Shown in pieces: positions 1-7,315 of a DNA stretch of 64,000 nt. The position numbers and the translations under genes are program-made. Source of the stretch: JANPPS01 sp965246835 (GTDB lineage Bacteria; Pseudomonadota; Alphaproteobacteria; Acetobacterales; Acetobacteraceae); NCBI GenBank assembly GCA_965246835.1, contig CBDFFQ010000001.1:1364001-1428000 (forward strand), written 5' to 3'. The number at the start of each line of letters is the position of its first letter. Within the stretch, counting starts at the first letter, position 1. The notes under the pieces were generated by a model. The model did no database searches and was not told the DNA's origin. It saw only the letters and a list, made by a program, of their open reading frames with translations.

Positions 1-426
1 GCCACCGGCGACCTGCATATCGATTTCCACCACACGACCGAGGATATCGGCATCGTGCTCGGCCAGGCGCTGGCGCAGGCGGTGGGCGATAAGCGCGGCA
101 TCGTGCGCTACGGCCACGCCTCGGTCCCGATGGACGAGGCGCTGGTCGAAGCCTCGCTCGACCTGTCGGGCCGGGCGTTCCTGGCCTGGGATCCCGTGTT
201 CGCGCGGGACAAGGTGGGCGAGATGGATACCGAGCTGTTCCAGGAGTTCTTCCGCGCCTTTGCCATGAATGCGCTGCTGACCCTGCATGTGCGGCAGCTC
301 GCCGGGACCAATGCGCATCACGTGGCCGAGGCCTGCTTCAAGGCCGTGGCCCGCGCGCTCCGCCAGGCGGTCGAGAGTGACCCACGGGGACAAGGCGCCA
401 TCCCGTCCACCAAGGGGTCGCTATGA
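1..426 (+). CDS. hisB: Imidazoleglycerol-phosphate dehydratase, C-terminal part
   Basis: This is the 3' end of hisB, cut by the window edge; 141 residues plus stop are visible in frame 1. The enzyme dehydrates imidazole glycerol phosphate to imidazole acetol phosphate in cytoplasmic histidine synthesis. Visible family features are the DIGIVLGQAL segment, the HASVPMDEAL stretch followed by DLSGRAF, and a metal-site HH pair in NAHHVAEACFKA near the end. It heads a his operon: the next gene starts at an ATGA overlap, and hisH, hisA, hisF and hisE follow on the same strand. The identification rests on both sequence and context. Confidence 0.95.
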   Translation, partial: ATGDLHIDFHHTTEDIGIVLGQALAQAVGDKRGIVRYGHASVPMDEALVEASLDLSGRAFLAWDPVFARDKVGEMDTELFQEFFRAFAMNALLTLHVRQLAGTNAHHVAEACFKAVARALRQAVESDPRGQGAIPSTKGSL

Positions 427-794
427 CGAGCTGGACCGCGCATCTCCGCTATGGGCGGGAGCCCGTGCTGGTGCGGGAGGGTTGGAGCTGGGGCGCCGCG
501 CTGTTCGGGCCGTTCTGGCTACTGGCGCAGCGGGCGTGGATCCCGGCGGTCTTTGCGCTGCTCGCTTTGGTGCTCAATGCCGTGCTGGTGCCAGCCGCGC
601 TGAAGCCGATCGTGGCGCTGGGCCTGGCAGTGGCGCTGGGCACCATGGGGCGGGACCTCGTGCGCTGGTCGCTGGAGCGGCGGGGCTATGTGCTGGGCCA
701 CGTGCTGGCCGCACGCGATGCGGAGGGCGCGCTGTCCCGGCTGCTGACCGCGCAGCCCGAGATCGCGGCGCAGATGGTCGAGCGGCTGCGGTGA
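423..794 (+). CDS. DUF2628 family small membrane protein
   Basis: A 123-residue protein of unknown function. The N-terminal third has the pattern typical of DUF2628 proteins: an aromatic stretch with GWSWGAALFGPFWLLAQR, then a first hydrophobic helix and a second one (about residues 38-80, with AVLVPAALKP between them). Two membrane segments are therefore likely in the inner membrane. The start overlaps the hisB stop as ATGA and its own stop overlaps the hisH start as TGATG, so it is translated as part of the his operon. Nothing in the sequence links it to histidine synthesis chemically. The family call is moderately sure; the role is unknown. Confidence 0.75.
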   Translation: MTSWTAHLRYGREPVLVREGWSWGAALFGPFWLLAQRAWIPAVFALLALVLNAVLVPAALKPIVALGLAVALGTMGRDLVRWSLERRGYVLGHVLAARDAEGALSRLLTAQPEIAAQMVERLR

Positions 795-1426
795 TGCACG
801 TGGCCGTCGTGGATTACGGCAGCGGCAATTTGGCCTCCGCCCACCGGGCGCTGCAGGTTGCGGCCGATCGCGCCGGGATCGCGGCCACGGTCGAGGTGAC
901 CCGTGATCCGGACCGGGTCGCGGCGGCGGATCGCGTGGTATTGCCGGGCCAGGGCGCGTTTGCCGAGTGCGCGCGGGGCCTGGGCGCCGTGCCGGGCATG
1001 CGGGACGCGATCGAGGCCAGCGCCGAACGGGGCCGGCCGTTCCTCGGCATCTGCGTCGGCATGCAGTTGATGGCCCGGCGGGGTCTCGAGCATGTGACGA
1101 CCGAGGGCTTCGGCTGGATCGAAGGTGAGATCGCCGCCATGGACCCGCCCGGCCTGCGCCTGCCGCAAATGGGCTGGAACGAGCTGCTGTTCACACCGGG
1201 CGCGCATCCGCTGCTGGACGGGTTGGCGCCAGGCGATCACGCCTATTTCGTGCACAGCTATGCCCTGCGCGGTCCTGATCACGACGTGATCGCCACCACC
1301 GACTATGGCGGCGCCGTGCCGGCTATCGTGGTATCAGGCAACCGGGCCGGCACGCAGTTCCATGTGGAAAAGAGCCAGGCGGTCGGCCTGCGCATCCTGG
1401 AAAACTTCCTGCGGTGGGCGCCATGA
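794..1426 (+). CDS. hisH: Imidazole glycerol phosphate synthase, glutaminase subunit
   Basis: HisH releases ammonia from glutamine and channels it to HisF, which makes imidazole glycerol phosphate and AICAR. The 210-residue protein has the class I glutamine amidotransferase layout: VVDYGSGNL at the N-terminus, the nucleophile cysteine in LGICVGMQ near residue 85, and the His/Glu of the triad in GTQFHVEKSQ near the C-terminus. The usual family form of that last motif is FHPEKSQ, so one proline is replaced by valine next to an intact His and Glu. The start ATG overlaps the preceding stop by one base. HisF, its partner, lies downstream on the same strand. Confidence 0.97.
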   Translation: MHVAVVDYGSGNLASAHRALQVAADRAGIAATVEVTRDPDRVAAADRVVLPGQGAFAECARGLGAVPGMRDAIEASAERGRPFLGICVGMQLMARRGLEHVTTEGFGWIEGEIAAMDPPGLRLPQMGWNELLFTPGAHPLLDGLAPGDHAYFVHSYALRGPDHDVIATTDYGGAVPAIVVSGNRAGTQFHVEKSQAVGLRILENFLRWAP

Positions 1427-1971
1427 CCGGGGCGCTCGCGCACGAACTGGCCGTGGAACGCGCGCTGGAGCTGCCGGAAGACGATCTTGCATCGCTGTGC
1501 GAGGCGGCCGACGCCGCGATCATCGAGGGCGGCGGCTTCGGCTGGGTGAAGTCCCCGGGCCGGCTGGCGCTGGAGAGCTACTTCAAGGGCGTGCTGCTGG
1601 TGCCGGAACGCGAGCTGTTCGTGGCCCGGCTTGACGGCATGATCGTGGGCTCCGTGCAGCTGGTGCGTCCGCCGCGCAACAACGAGGCGCAGGCCTTTGC
1701 CGCGACCCTCATGCACGCCTTCATCGCCCCCTATGCGCGCGGGCACGGCCTCGCCACCCTGCTGACCCAACGGGTCGAGGAAGGGGCGCGGGCTCTGGGC
1801 TACCACGTGCTGAACCTCGACGTGCGCGAGACGCAGGAGACGGCGATCCGGATGTACGAGCGGCTCGGCTACCACCGCTGGGGGGAGCATCCGGCCTATG
1901 CCCGCGTGGGCGGCCGAACGATCCGCGGACTGTTCTTCACCAAGCTGCTCAGCGTGAAAACCGAGAAATGA
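1423..1971 (+). CDS. GNAT family N-acetyltransferase
   Basis: A 182-residue single-domain GNAT acetyltransferase; it transfers an acetyl group from acetyl-CoA to an unknown amine. The acetyl-CoA loop is seen in IAPYARGHGLATLLTQ (about residues 105-120) and the conserved ETQETAIRMYERLGY near the C-terminus is the typical motif B tail. I chose the ATG at 1423 because it overlaps the hisH stop as ATGA; an ATG nine bases upstream is also in frame. It sits between hisH and hisA, and its stop overlaps the hisA start, so it is co-translated with histidine genes. Its substrate cannot be read from the sequence. Confidence 0.85.
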   Translation: MTGALAHELAVERALELPEDDLASLCEAADAAIIEGGGFGWVKSPGRLALESYFKGVLLVPERELFVARLDGMIVGSVQLVRPPRNNEAQAFAATLMHAFIAPYARGHGLATLLTQRVEEGARALGYHVLNLDVRETQETAIRMYERLGYHRWGEHPAYARVGGRTIRGLFFTKLLSVKTEK

Positions 1972-2723
1972 GTGGGCTCACCCTTTACCCGGCGATCGAT
2001 TTGAAGGACGGCGCCTGCGTCCGGTTACGCCGGGGGGACATGGCGGACGCGACGGTTTACGGCACCGACCCGGCGGCGCAGGCACAGGCCTGGCAAGACG
2101 CCGGGTGCCGCTGGCTGCATGTGGTGGATCTGAATGGCGCCTTTGCCGGTCATTCGGTCAACGGGACGGCCGTGGAAGAAATCCTCCGCGCCGCGCGGGT
2201 GCCGGTGCAGCTGGGTGGCGGCATCCGCACGATGGAGGCGGTGGAGCGCTGGATCGAGGCGGGCGTCACCCGCGTGATCCTGGGCAGCGCCGCGGTCGAG
2301 ACGCCGGAGCTGGTGCACCAGGCCTGCCGCGCCTTCCCGGGCCGGATCGCGGTCGGCATCGATGCGCGGGACGGGCTGGTCGCGACCCAAGGCTGGGCGG
2401 AGGGCACCGGCATCCCGGCGCTGGAGCTGGCGCTGCGGTTCGAGGATGCCGGCGTGGCGGCGGTGATCTACACCGATATCGGGCGGGATGGCATGTTGAC
2501 CGGGCTCAACCTGGACCAGACGCTTGCGCTGGCGGGGTCGTTGCAGACCCCGGTGATCGCGAGTGGGGGTGTCGGCTGCCTGGAGGACCTCGCGGCGTTG
2601 AAGGCGCGGGTGCATGGCCTCACGGGCGCCATCGAGGGCGTGATCGTCGGCCGCGCGCTGTATGATGGCCGGATCGAGCCGCGGGCGGCGCTGGCGCTGC
2701 TGGCAGGACTGCATAACGACTGA
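1968..2723 (+). CDS. hisA: Phosphoribosyl-formimino-AICAR ribotide isomerase
   Basis: HisA catalyses the Amadori rearrangement of ProFAR to PRFAR, the step before HisF/HisH. The 251-residue length is normal for this TIM barrel. The N-terminal catalytic aspartate is in LYPAIDLKDGACVRL, the second catalytic aspartate in IYTDIGRDGMLTG, and the phosphate-binding loops are VQLGGGIR and IASGGVG. The start overlaps the preceding stop as ATGA. The gene is followed by a 104-base gap before hisF, the largest gap in this operon. Confidence 0.97.
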   Translation: MSGLTLYPAIDLKDGACVRLRRGDMADATVYGTDPAAQAQAWQDAGCRWLHVVDLNGAFAGHSVNGTAVEEILRAARVPVQLGGGIRTMEAVERWIEAGVTRVILGSAAVETPELVHQACRAFPGRIAVGIDARDGLVATQGWAEGTGIPALELALRFEDAGVAAVIYTDIGRDGMLTGLNLDQTLALAGSLQTPVIASGGVGCLEDLAALKARVHGLTGAIEGVIVGRALYDGRIEPRAALALLAGLHND

Positions 2724-2791
2724 TCCCGTCGTACGCTGCGGCGTGCCGCATCGAACGAACATCACAATGGGCTGCCCTGCGTGGGAACCGC

Positions 2792-2816
2792 TTGCATAGC
2801 GTCGTGATTGCATAGC
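2792..2816 (+). repeat. Direct repeat TTGCATAGC upstream of hisF
   Basis: The 9-mer TTGCATAGC occurs twice, at 2792-2800 and 2808-2816, in the 104-base gap between hisA and hisF. The first copy could serve as a -35 element (TTGCAT) with the AT-rich TAGCTATACC just before hisF as a -10 region. No function is proven; it may be an internal promoter or a binding site. Confidence 0.35.
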
Positions 2817-2827
2817 TATACCATGAG

Positions 2828-3586
2828 ATGTTGAAGCTGCGCGTGATCCCCTGCCTGGATGTGAAGGATGGACGCGTCGTGAAGGGCGTGAACTTCGTGT
2901 CCCTGCGCGACGCCGGCGATCCCGTCGAGCAGGCGGCCGTGTATGACGCGGCCGGCGCCGACGAGCTGACGTTCCTCGACATCACTGCCAGCCACGAGAA
3001 CCGCGACACGATCCTGGACGTCGTGTCCCGAACGGCGGAGCGCGTATTCCTGCCTCTGACCGTGGGTGGCGGCGTGCGCTCCACCGACGACATGCGCCGC
3101 CTGCTGCTGGCTGGCGCCGACAAATGCAGCATGAACTCCGCTGCCGTGGCGCGCCCCGAGCTGGTGCGGGAGGGGGCGGAGCGGTTCGGCAGCCAATGCG
3201 TGGTGGTGGCGGTGGACGCGCGGGTGACGGCACCGGGGCGGTGGGAGGTGTTCACCCATGGCGGCCGCACCGGCACGGGGCTCGATGCTGTAGCCTGGTG
3301 CCGGCAGGTGGCAGCGTTGGGCGCCGGGGAGATCCTGTTGACGTCCATGGACCGGGATGGCACCGGGCGGGGCTTCGACCTCGATCTGCTACGGGCCGTG
3401 TGCGGCGCGGTGCGGGTGCCGGTGATCGCCTCGGGCGGGGTGGGGCAGCTGCACCATTTTGCCGAGGGCGCGGCGGCCGGCGCCACGGGCCTGTTGGCGG
3501 CCAGCGTGTTCCATTTCGGCACTTTCACCATCGCGGGCGTGAAATCGGCCATGCAGTCGGCCGGGCTGCCCGTGAGGATGATCTGA
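2828..3586 (+). CDS. hisF: Imidazole glycerol phosphate synthase, cyclase subunit
   Basis: HisF uses the ammonia produced by HisH to close the imidazole ring of PRFAR, giving imidazole glycerol phosphate and AICAR. The 252-residue TIM barrel carries both catalytic aspartates: one in IPCLDVKDGRVVKG (residue 11 region) and one in LLTSMDRDGTGRGFDL (about residue 130). The phosphate sites TVGGGVR and IASGGVGQ are intact. The ribosome site is weak (only GAG just before the ATG). The stop overlaps the hisE start in TGATG. Confidence 0.97.
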   Translation: MLKLRVIPCLDVKDGRVVKGVNFVSLRDAGDPVEQAAVYDAAGADELTFLDITASHENRDTILDVVSRTAERVFLPLTVGGGVRSTDDMRRLLLAGADKCSMNSAAVARPELVREGAERFGSQCVVVAVDARVTAPGRWEVFTHGGRTGTGLDAVAWCRQVAALGAGEILLTSMDRDGTGRGFDLDLLRAVCGAVRVPVIASGGVGQLHHFAEGAAAGATGLLAASVFHFGTFTIAGVKSAMQSAGLPVRMI

Positions 3587-4035
3587 TGGGCAAGCCCGTG
3601 AAGCTGTCCGAAGCCCAGAAGGCCCTGGCAAGAAAGCCCAAGGCGGTGGCGAAGAACCGCAAGCTGCCTCCTCCTGTGGCCGAAGCCTCCTTTGCAGCCG
3701 ACGTGCTGGATCGGCTGCACGCGGTGATCCTCGAACGCCGCACCGCCGATCCGGCGCTCAGCCACTCCGCGCGACTGCTCTCCCGGGGCCCCGCCAAAGT
3801 CGCGCAAAAATTCGGCGAGGAGGCGGTCGAATGCCTCATCGAGGCCGTGGCGCAGAACCGCCCGGCGCTCGTGAGCGAAAGCGCCGACGTGCTGTATCAC
3901 CTTTTGGTGATGTGGATCGCCGTTGGCGTGGAGCCGCAGGAGGTGTGGGCCGAACTGGCAAGGCGGGAAGGCGTGAGCGGCGTCGTCGAGAAAGCCCGCC
4001 GATCGGCGCCGATCGGGACCCGCAAGATTCCCTGA
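3586..4035 (+). CDS. hisE: Phosphoribosyl-ATP pyrophosphohydrolase
   Basis: HisE hydrolyses phosphoribosyl-ATP to phosphoribosyl-AMP, the second step of histidine synthesis. The MazG-like helical domain occupies about residues 42-140, with the metal-binding pattern KFGEEAVECLIEA and SESADVLYHLLVMW. The protein is 149 residues, about 40 longer than typical free-standing HisE. The extra N-terminus is rich in lysine and alanine (KALARKPKAVAKNRK) and contains no second methionine, and the ATG overlaps the hisF stop, so the extension is probably real. It resembles a flexible basic tail; its role is unknown. It closes the his operon. Confidence 0.93.
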   Translation: MGKPVKLSEAQKALARKPKAVAKNRKLPPPVAEASFAADVLDRLHAVILERRTADPALSHSARLLSRGPAKVAQKFGEEAVECLIEAVAQNRPALVSESADVLYHLLVMWIAVGVEPQEVWAELARREGVSGVVEKARRSAPIGTRKIP

Positions 4036-4077
4036 CCCCTGAACCCTGGTCTCTGAGCCTGGTCTCTGCCTGGGCTC

Positions 4078-5403
4078 CTACGCCGCCTCCGCCCGGATCG
4101 CGTCCGACAGCGTCTCCACGATCCGGTCGATATGGTGCCGCTCCACGATCAAGGGCGGTGACAGCGCCACGATGTCCCCGGTGGTGCGGACCAGCACCCC
4201 ATTGTCGAAGCAGCGCTGGAACACGCGCACCGCACGGTCGGTCGGCATGCCGGGCCGCGGCTGCAGCTCGATGCCCGCGATCAGCCCGGCGTTGCGGATG
4301 TCGATGACACCGGCTGTGCCGCGCAGGCTGTGCACCGCCTCCTGCCAATACGGCTCGATCGCCAGCGCGCGGCCCGGAAGATCCTCGGCCTGCTGCAAAT
4401 CCATGGACGCGATCGCCGCCGCCGAGGCCAGCGGGTGCCCGGAATAGGTGTAGCCATGGAACAGCTCGATCCCTGCCGGCGAGCCATCCACGATGGTGGC
4501 ATAGATGTCGTTCCGGGCCGCGACCGCCCCCATCGGCACCGCGGCATTGGTCAGCCCCTTGGCCATCGTCATGAGGTCCGGCACCACGCCCAGCCGCTCC
4601 GACCCGAAATTCGTGCCCATGCGGCCGAACCCGGTGATGACCTCGTCGAAAATCAGCAGAATGCCGTGCTTGGTGCAGATCTCCCGCAGGCGCTTCAAAT
4701 AGCCCACCGGTGGCACCAGCACCCCCGTCGATCCCGCGACGGGCTCCACCATCACGGCTGCGATCGTTTCGGCCCCATGCAGCGCCACGATCCCCTCCAG
4801 CGCATCCGCCAGATGCCCGCCCCAGGCCGGCTCACCCTTGGTGAACGCGTTGTGCTGCGGCGCATGGGTGTGCGGCAAATGGTCCACATAGGGCAGCAGC
4901 GCGCCGAATTGCCGCCGGTTGGGCGCGATGCCGCCCACGGAAATGCCGCCGAAGCCCACGCCGTGATAGCCCCGCTCCCGCCCCACGAACCGCACCCGCT
5001 GCGCCTCGCCGCGCGCCTTGTGATAGGCCAGCGCGATCTTCAGCGCCGTGTCCGCGCTTTCGCTGCCGGAATTGGTGAAGAACACGCGGTCCAGCCCATC
5101 CGGCAGAATCTCCGCCAGGCGGGCTGCGGCCTGGAACGCGATGGGGTGGCCCATTTGGAAGGTGGGCGCGAAATCGAGCACCGCCGCCTGTTTCTGGATC
5201 GCCTCCACGATCTCCCGCCGGCCATGCCCGGCATTCACGCACCACAGCCCGGCCGTGCCATCCAGCACCTCCCGGTTGTCGTTGGTGTAGTAGAACATGC
5301 CTTCGGCCCGCGCGAGCATGCGGGGCGCCGCCTTGAACGCGCGGTTGGCGCTGTAGGGCATCCAGAAGGCATCGAGGTTGTTGGGGCGGCTGATCTCGTT
5401 CAT
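4078..5403 (-). CDS. Class III PLP aminotransferase, beta-alanine/omega-amino acid:pyruvate type
   Basis: A 441-residue fold-type I aminotransferase that should move an amino group from an omega-amino acid such as beta-alanine to pyruvate. The class III signature is seen in LLIFDEVITGFGRMG, and the PLP-binding lysine in DLMTMAKGLTNAAVP. The N-terminal FWMPYSANRAFK and the FHGYTYSGHPLA motif are typical of the omega-amino acid:pyruvate branch. It is monocistronic, convergent with hisE, and divergent from the GST gene across a 78-base gap. The exact substrate is inferred from family resemblance only. Confidence 0.88.
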   Translation of the reverse strand: MNEISRPNNLDAFWMPYSANRAFKAAPRMLARAEGMFYYTNDNREVLDGTAGLWCVNAGHGRREIVEAIQKQAAVLDFAPTFQMGHPIAFQAAARLAEILPDGLDRVFFTNSGSESADTALKIALAYHKARGEAQRVRFVGRERGYHGVGFGGISVGGIAPNRRQFGALLPYVDHLPHTHAPQHNAFTKGEPAWGGHLADALEGIVALHGAETIAAVMVEPVAGSTGVLVPPVGYLKRLREICTKHGILLIFDEVITGFGRMGTNFGSERLGVVPDLMTMAKGLTNAAVPMGAVAARNDIYATIVDGSPAGIELFHGYTYSGHPLASAAAIASMDLQQAEDLPGRALAIEPYWQEAVHSLRGTAGVIDIRNAGLIAGIELQPRPGMPTDRAVRVFQRCFDNGVLVRTTGDIVALSPPLIVERHHIDRIVETLSDAIRAEAA

Positions 5404-5481
5404 GGGGCTCTCCTGGCAGCAGGATCGCGCTTTGGCAGCTTCGGGGCAAGCGTGGCATAGGGAGCGGGAAGGAGATGCACC

Positions 5482-6144
5482 ATGCCCGAAGGCCGCCTGT
5501 TCATCGGCACCCGCCGCTACTCGTCATGGTCGCTGCGCGGCTGGCTCGCGGTGCACTTGGCCGGGTTGGATGTGGAGGACGTGGTGATCCCGCTCGAGGG
5601 CAATGGCGCCACGCCGGCGGTGGCGGCGGTGTCGCCGAATAAGCTGGTTCCCTATCTCGAGCATCGCGGGCTGCGCGTGTGGGAGACGCTGGCGATCTGT
5701 GAGTATTGCGCGGAGCTCTCGCCCGCCCTGTGGCCCCAGGATCTCGCGGCGCGGACCCACGCGCGGGTGATCGGCAGCGAGATGCATGCAGGGTTCCGGG
5801 CGCTGCGGCAGGCGATGCCGATGAACTTGGGGCGGGACGGCGCGGGGCTGGGGCAGACGCCGGAGGCTTTGGCCGACATCGCGCGGATCGAGGCGGTCTG
5901 GCGGGAGACCCGCGCGGCGCATGGGGCGGGTGGGCCCTATTTGTTCGGAGCCACGTTCAACGCCGCGGATGCGATGTACGCCCCCGTCGTGGCCCGGCTG
6001 CTCACCTACCAGCCACCGCTCGCACCGGACACCCTCGCCTATTGCCAGGCGGTGCGGGCGCATCCGCTCGTGGCGCGCTGGTACGAGCTGGCCGCGCAGG
6101 AGCCCGTGGCCTGGCGGCTGGACAAATACGAGCATTCGGTCTGA
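5482..6144 (+). CDS. Glutathione S-transferase family protein
   Basis: A 220-residue soluble GST. The N-terminal thioredoxin-like half starts with LFIGTRRYSSWSLRGWLA, where the SSWS segment matches the catalytic serine region of this bacterial GST group; NKLVPYLEHRG and WETLAICEYCAE provide the cis-proline and glutathione gamma-glutamyl site. The helical C-terminal half includes the FNAADAMYAPVVAR segment (N-capping/hydrophobic staple region). A strong ribosome site, AAGGAG at 5469-5474, lies seven bases before the chosen ATG. The substrate is unknown. Its stop overlaps the possible CTG start of the next gene. Confidence 0.88.
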   Translation: MPEGRLFIGTRRYSSWSLRGWLAVHLAGLDVEDVVIPLEGNGATPAVAAVSPNKLVPYLEHRGLRVWETLAICEYCAELSPALWPQDLAARTHARVIGSEMHAGFRALRQAMPMNLGRDGAGLGQTPEALADIARIEAVWRETRAAHGAGGPYLFGATFNAADAMYAPVVARLLTYQPPLAPDTLAYCQAVRAHPLVARWYELAAQEPVAWRLDKYEHSV

Positions 6145-7232
6145 CCACCGCGATCGTGTTGCCGCCCGGCGAAGGGTTCTCGCCCGAGGCCGTGGGCGCC
6201 ATCGGGCTGCTGGTGCACCGGCTGGTGCGCGCGGGGGCGCCGGGCGTGGTGGTGGGCGCGCCACCGCGATACCCACCCTTCGCCGACGTGCCGTTCCACC
6301 CGGCGCCCCCGGGCCTCGGGTTCACTCGGGCCATGCGGTATGTGCGTGGCGTCACGCGGGTGCTACGGCGGCTGCGGCCAGGGCTGATCGAAGTGCACAA
6401 CCGGCCCGAAATCGCCCTCGGCCTGGCCCGGCGTTTCCCCGGCACCCCGGTGGTGCTGTGGCTCAATAACGATCCGCAAACCATGCGCCGCGCCCGCACC
6501 CCGGCCGAGCGCACCCGGCTGCTGGCCCGCATGGCGCGCGTCATCACCGCCTCGGACTGGGTCCGCCGCCGCCTGCTGGATGGGGTCACGCCGCAGGAGG
6601 TCACGGTGCTGCCGAACTGCATCGACCTACCCCCGCCCTCGAACACGGCGCGGGACCAGCTGATCCTGTTTGCCGGGCGGGTGGTGGCGGATAAGGGAGT
6701 GGATCGGTTCGTGGCGGCCTGCGGCGCAGTGCTGCCGCGCCTGCCGGGGTGGCGCGCGGCGATCGTGGGGGCGGACCGTTTCGCGCCCGATGCGCCGGAC
6801 ACGCCATTCGTGACCGCGCTGCGCCCGGCGGCGGCGGCGGCGGGAGTGGAGATGTGGGGGCACCGGCCGCATGACGCCGTGATGGAAGTGATGCAGCGCG
6901 CCGCGATCGTGGCGGTGCCGAGCCGGTGGGAGGAGCCGTTCGGCCTGACCGCGCTGGAGGCGATGGCATGTGGCGCGGCGCTGGTCTGCGCGCCCCGCGG
7001 CGGGCTGCCGGAGGTGGCGGGGAACGCGGCGGTGTTTGCGGAAGCCGACGCGCCGGGCGCGCTGGAGGCGGCGTTCCTGGCCTTGGCGGGCGATGCCGGG
7101 GAGCGGGCCCGGCTGGGCGCGGCGGGGCGGGCGCGGGCGGCGGGGTTCTCGGCCGAGCTTGCGGCAAGGGCGCTGATCGGTTTGAGGGCCGGCCTGGTCC
7201 CCTCTCCCGCTGGCGAAAGAGGGAAAGGGTGA
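6141..7232 (+). CDS. Glycosyltransferase family 4 protein
   Basis: A GT-B glycosyltransferase of the GT4 type that uses a nucleotide sugar to extend a surface glycan or lipid. The C-terminal Rossmann half has LILFAGRVVADKGVDRF and the family motif EEPFGLTALEAMACGAALV, where the EX7E glutamates lie. No ATG is available; I chose CTG 6141 because it overlaps the GST stop as CTGA and keeps the first beta-strand (AIVLPPGEGF). GTG 6156 is the alternative. The last ten residues (PSPAGERGKG) and the stop codon are supplied by a dispersed palindromic repeat that begins at 7200, so the native C-terminus may have been replaced. Confidence 0.85.
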   Translation: MTTAIVLPPGEGFSPEAVGAIGLLVHRLVRAGAPGVVVGAPPRYPPFADVPFHPAPPGLGFTRAMRYVRGVTRVLRRLRPGLIEVHNRPEIALGLARRFPGTPVVLWLNNDPQTMRRARTPAERTRLLARMARVITASDWVRRRLLDGVTPQEVTVLPNCIDLPPPSNTARDQLILFAGRVVADKGVDRFVAACGAVLPRLPGWRAAIVGADRFAPDAPDTPFVTALRPAAAAAGVEMWGHRPHDAVMEVMQRAAIVAVPSRWEEPFGLTALEAMACGAALVCAPRGGLPEVAGNAAVFAEADAPGALEAAFLALAGDAGERARLGAAGRARAAGFSAELAARALIGLRAGLVPSPAGERGKG

Positions 7233-7313
7233 GGGTGGGGCCAAACGCACCGCCGGTATCGAGAGGCGCCAACCACCCTCACCCCGGCCCTCTCCCGCCG
7301 GCGAAAGAGGGGG
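7200..7313. repeat. Paired palindromic repeat, copy 1 of 4
   Basis: Unit A (7200-7240) contains CCTCTCCCGCTGGCGAAAGA and a GAGGGTGGGG tail; unit B (7273-7313) is the inverted partner starting CCACCCTCACCCC. Each unit has its own small stem and the two units can pair with each other across a 32-base spacer. The element covers the end of the glycosyltransferase gene and supplies the purine-rich GAGGGGG in front of the next TTG start. Further copies lie at 16003, 20789 and 60162. Confidence 0.85.
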
Positions 7314-7315
7314 CA

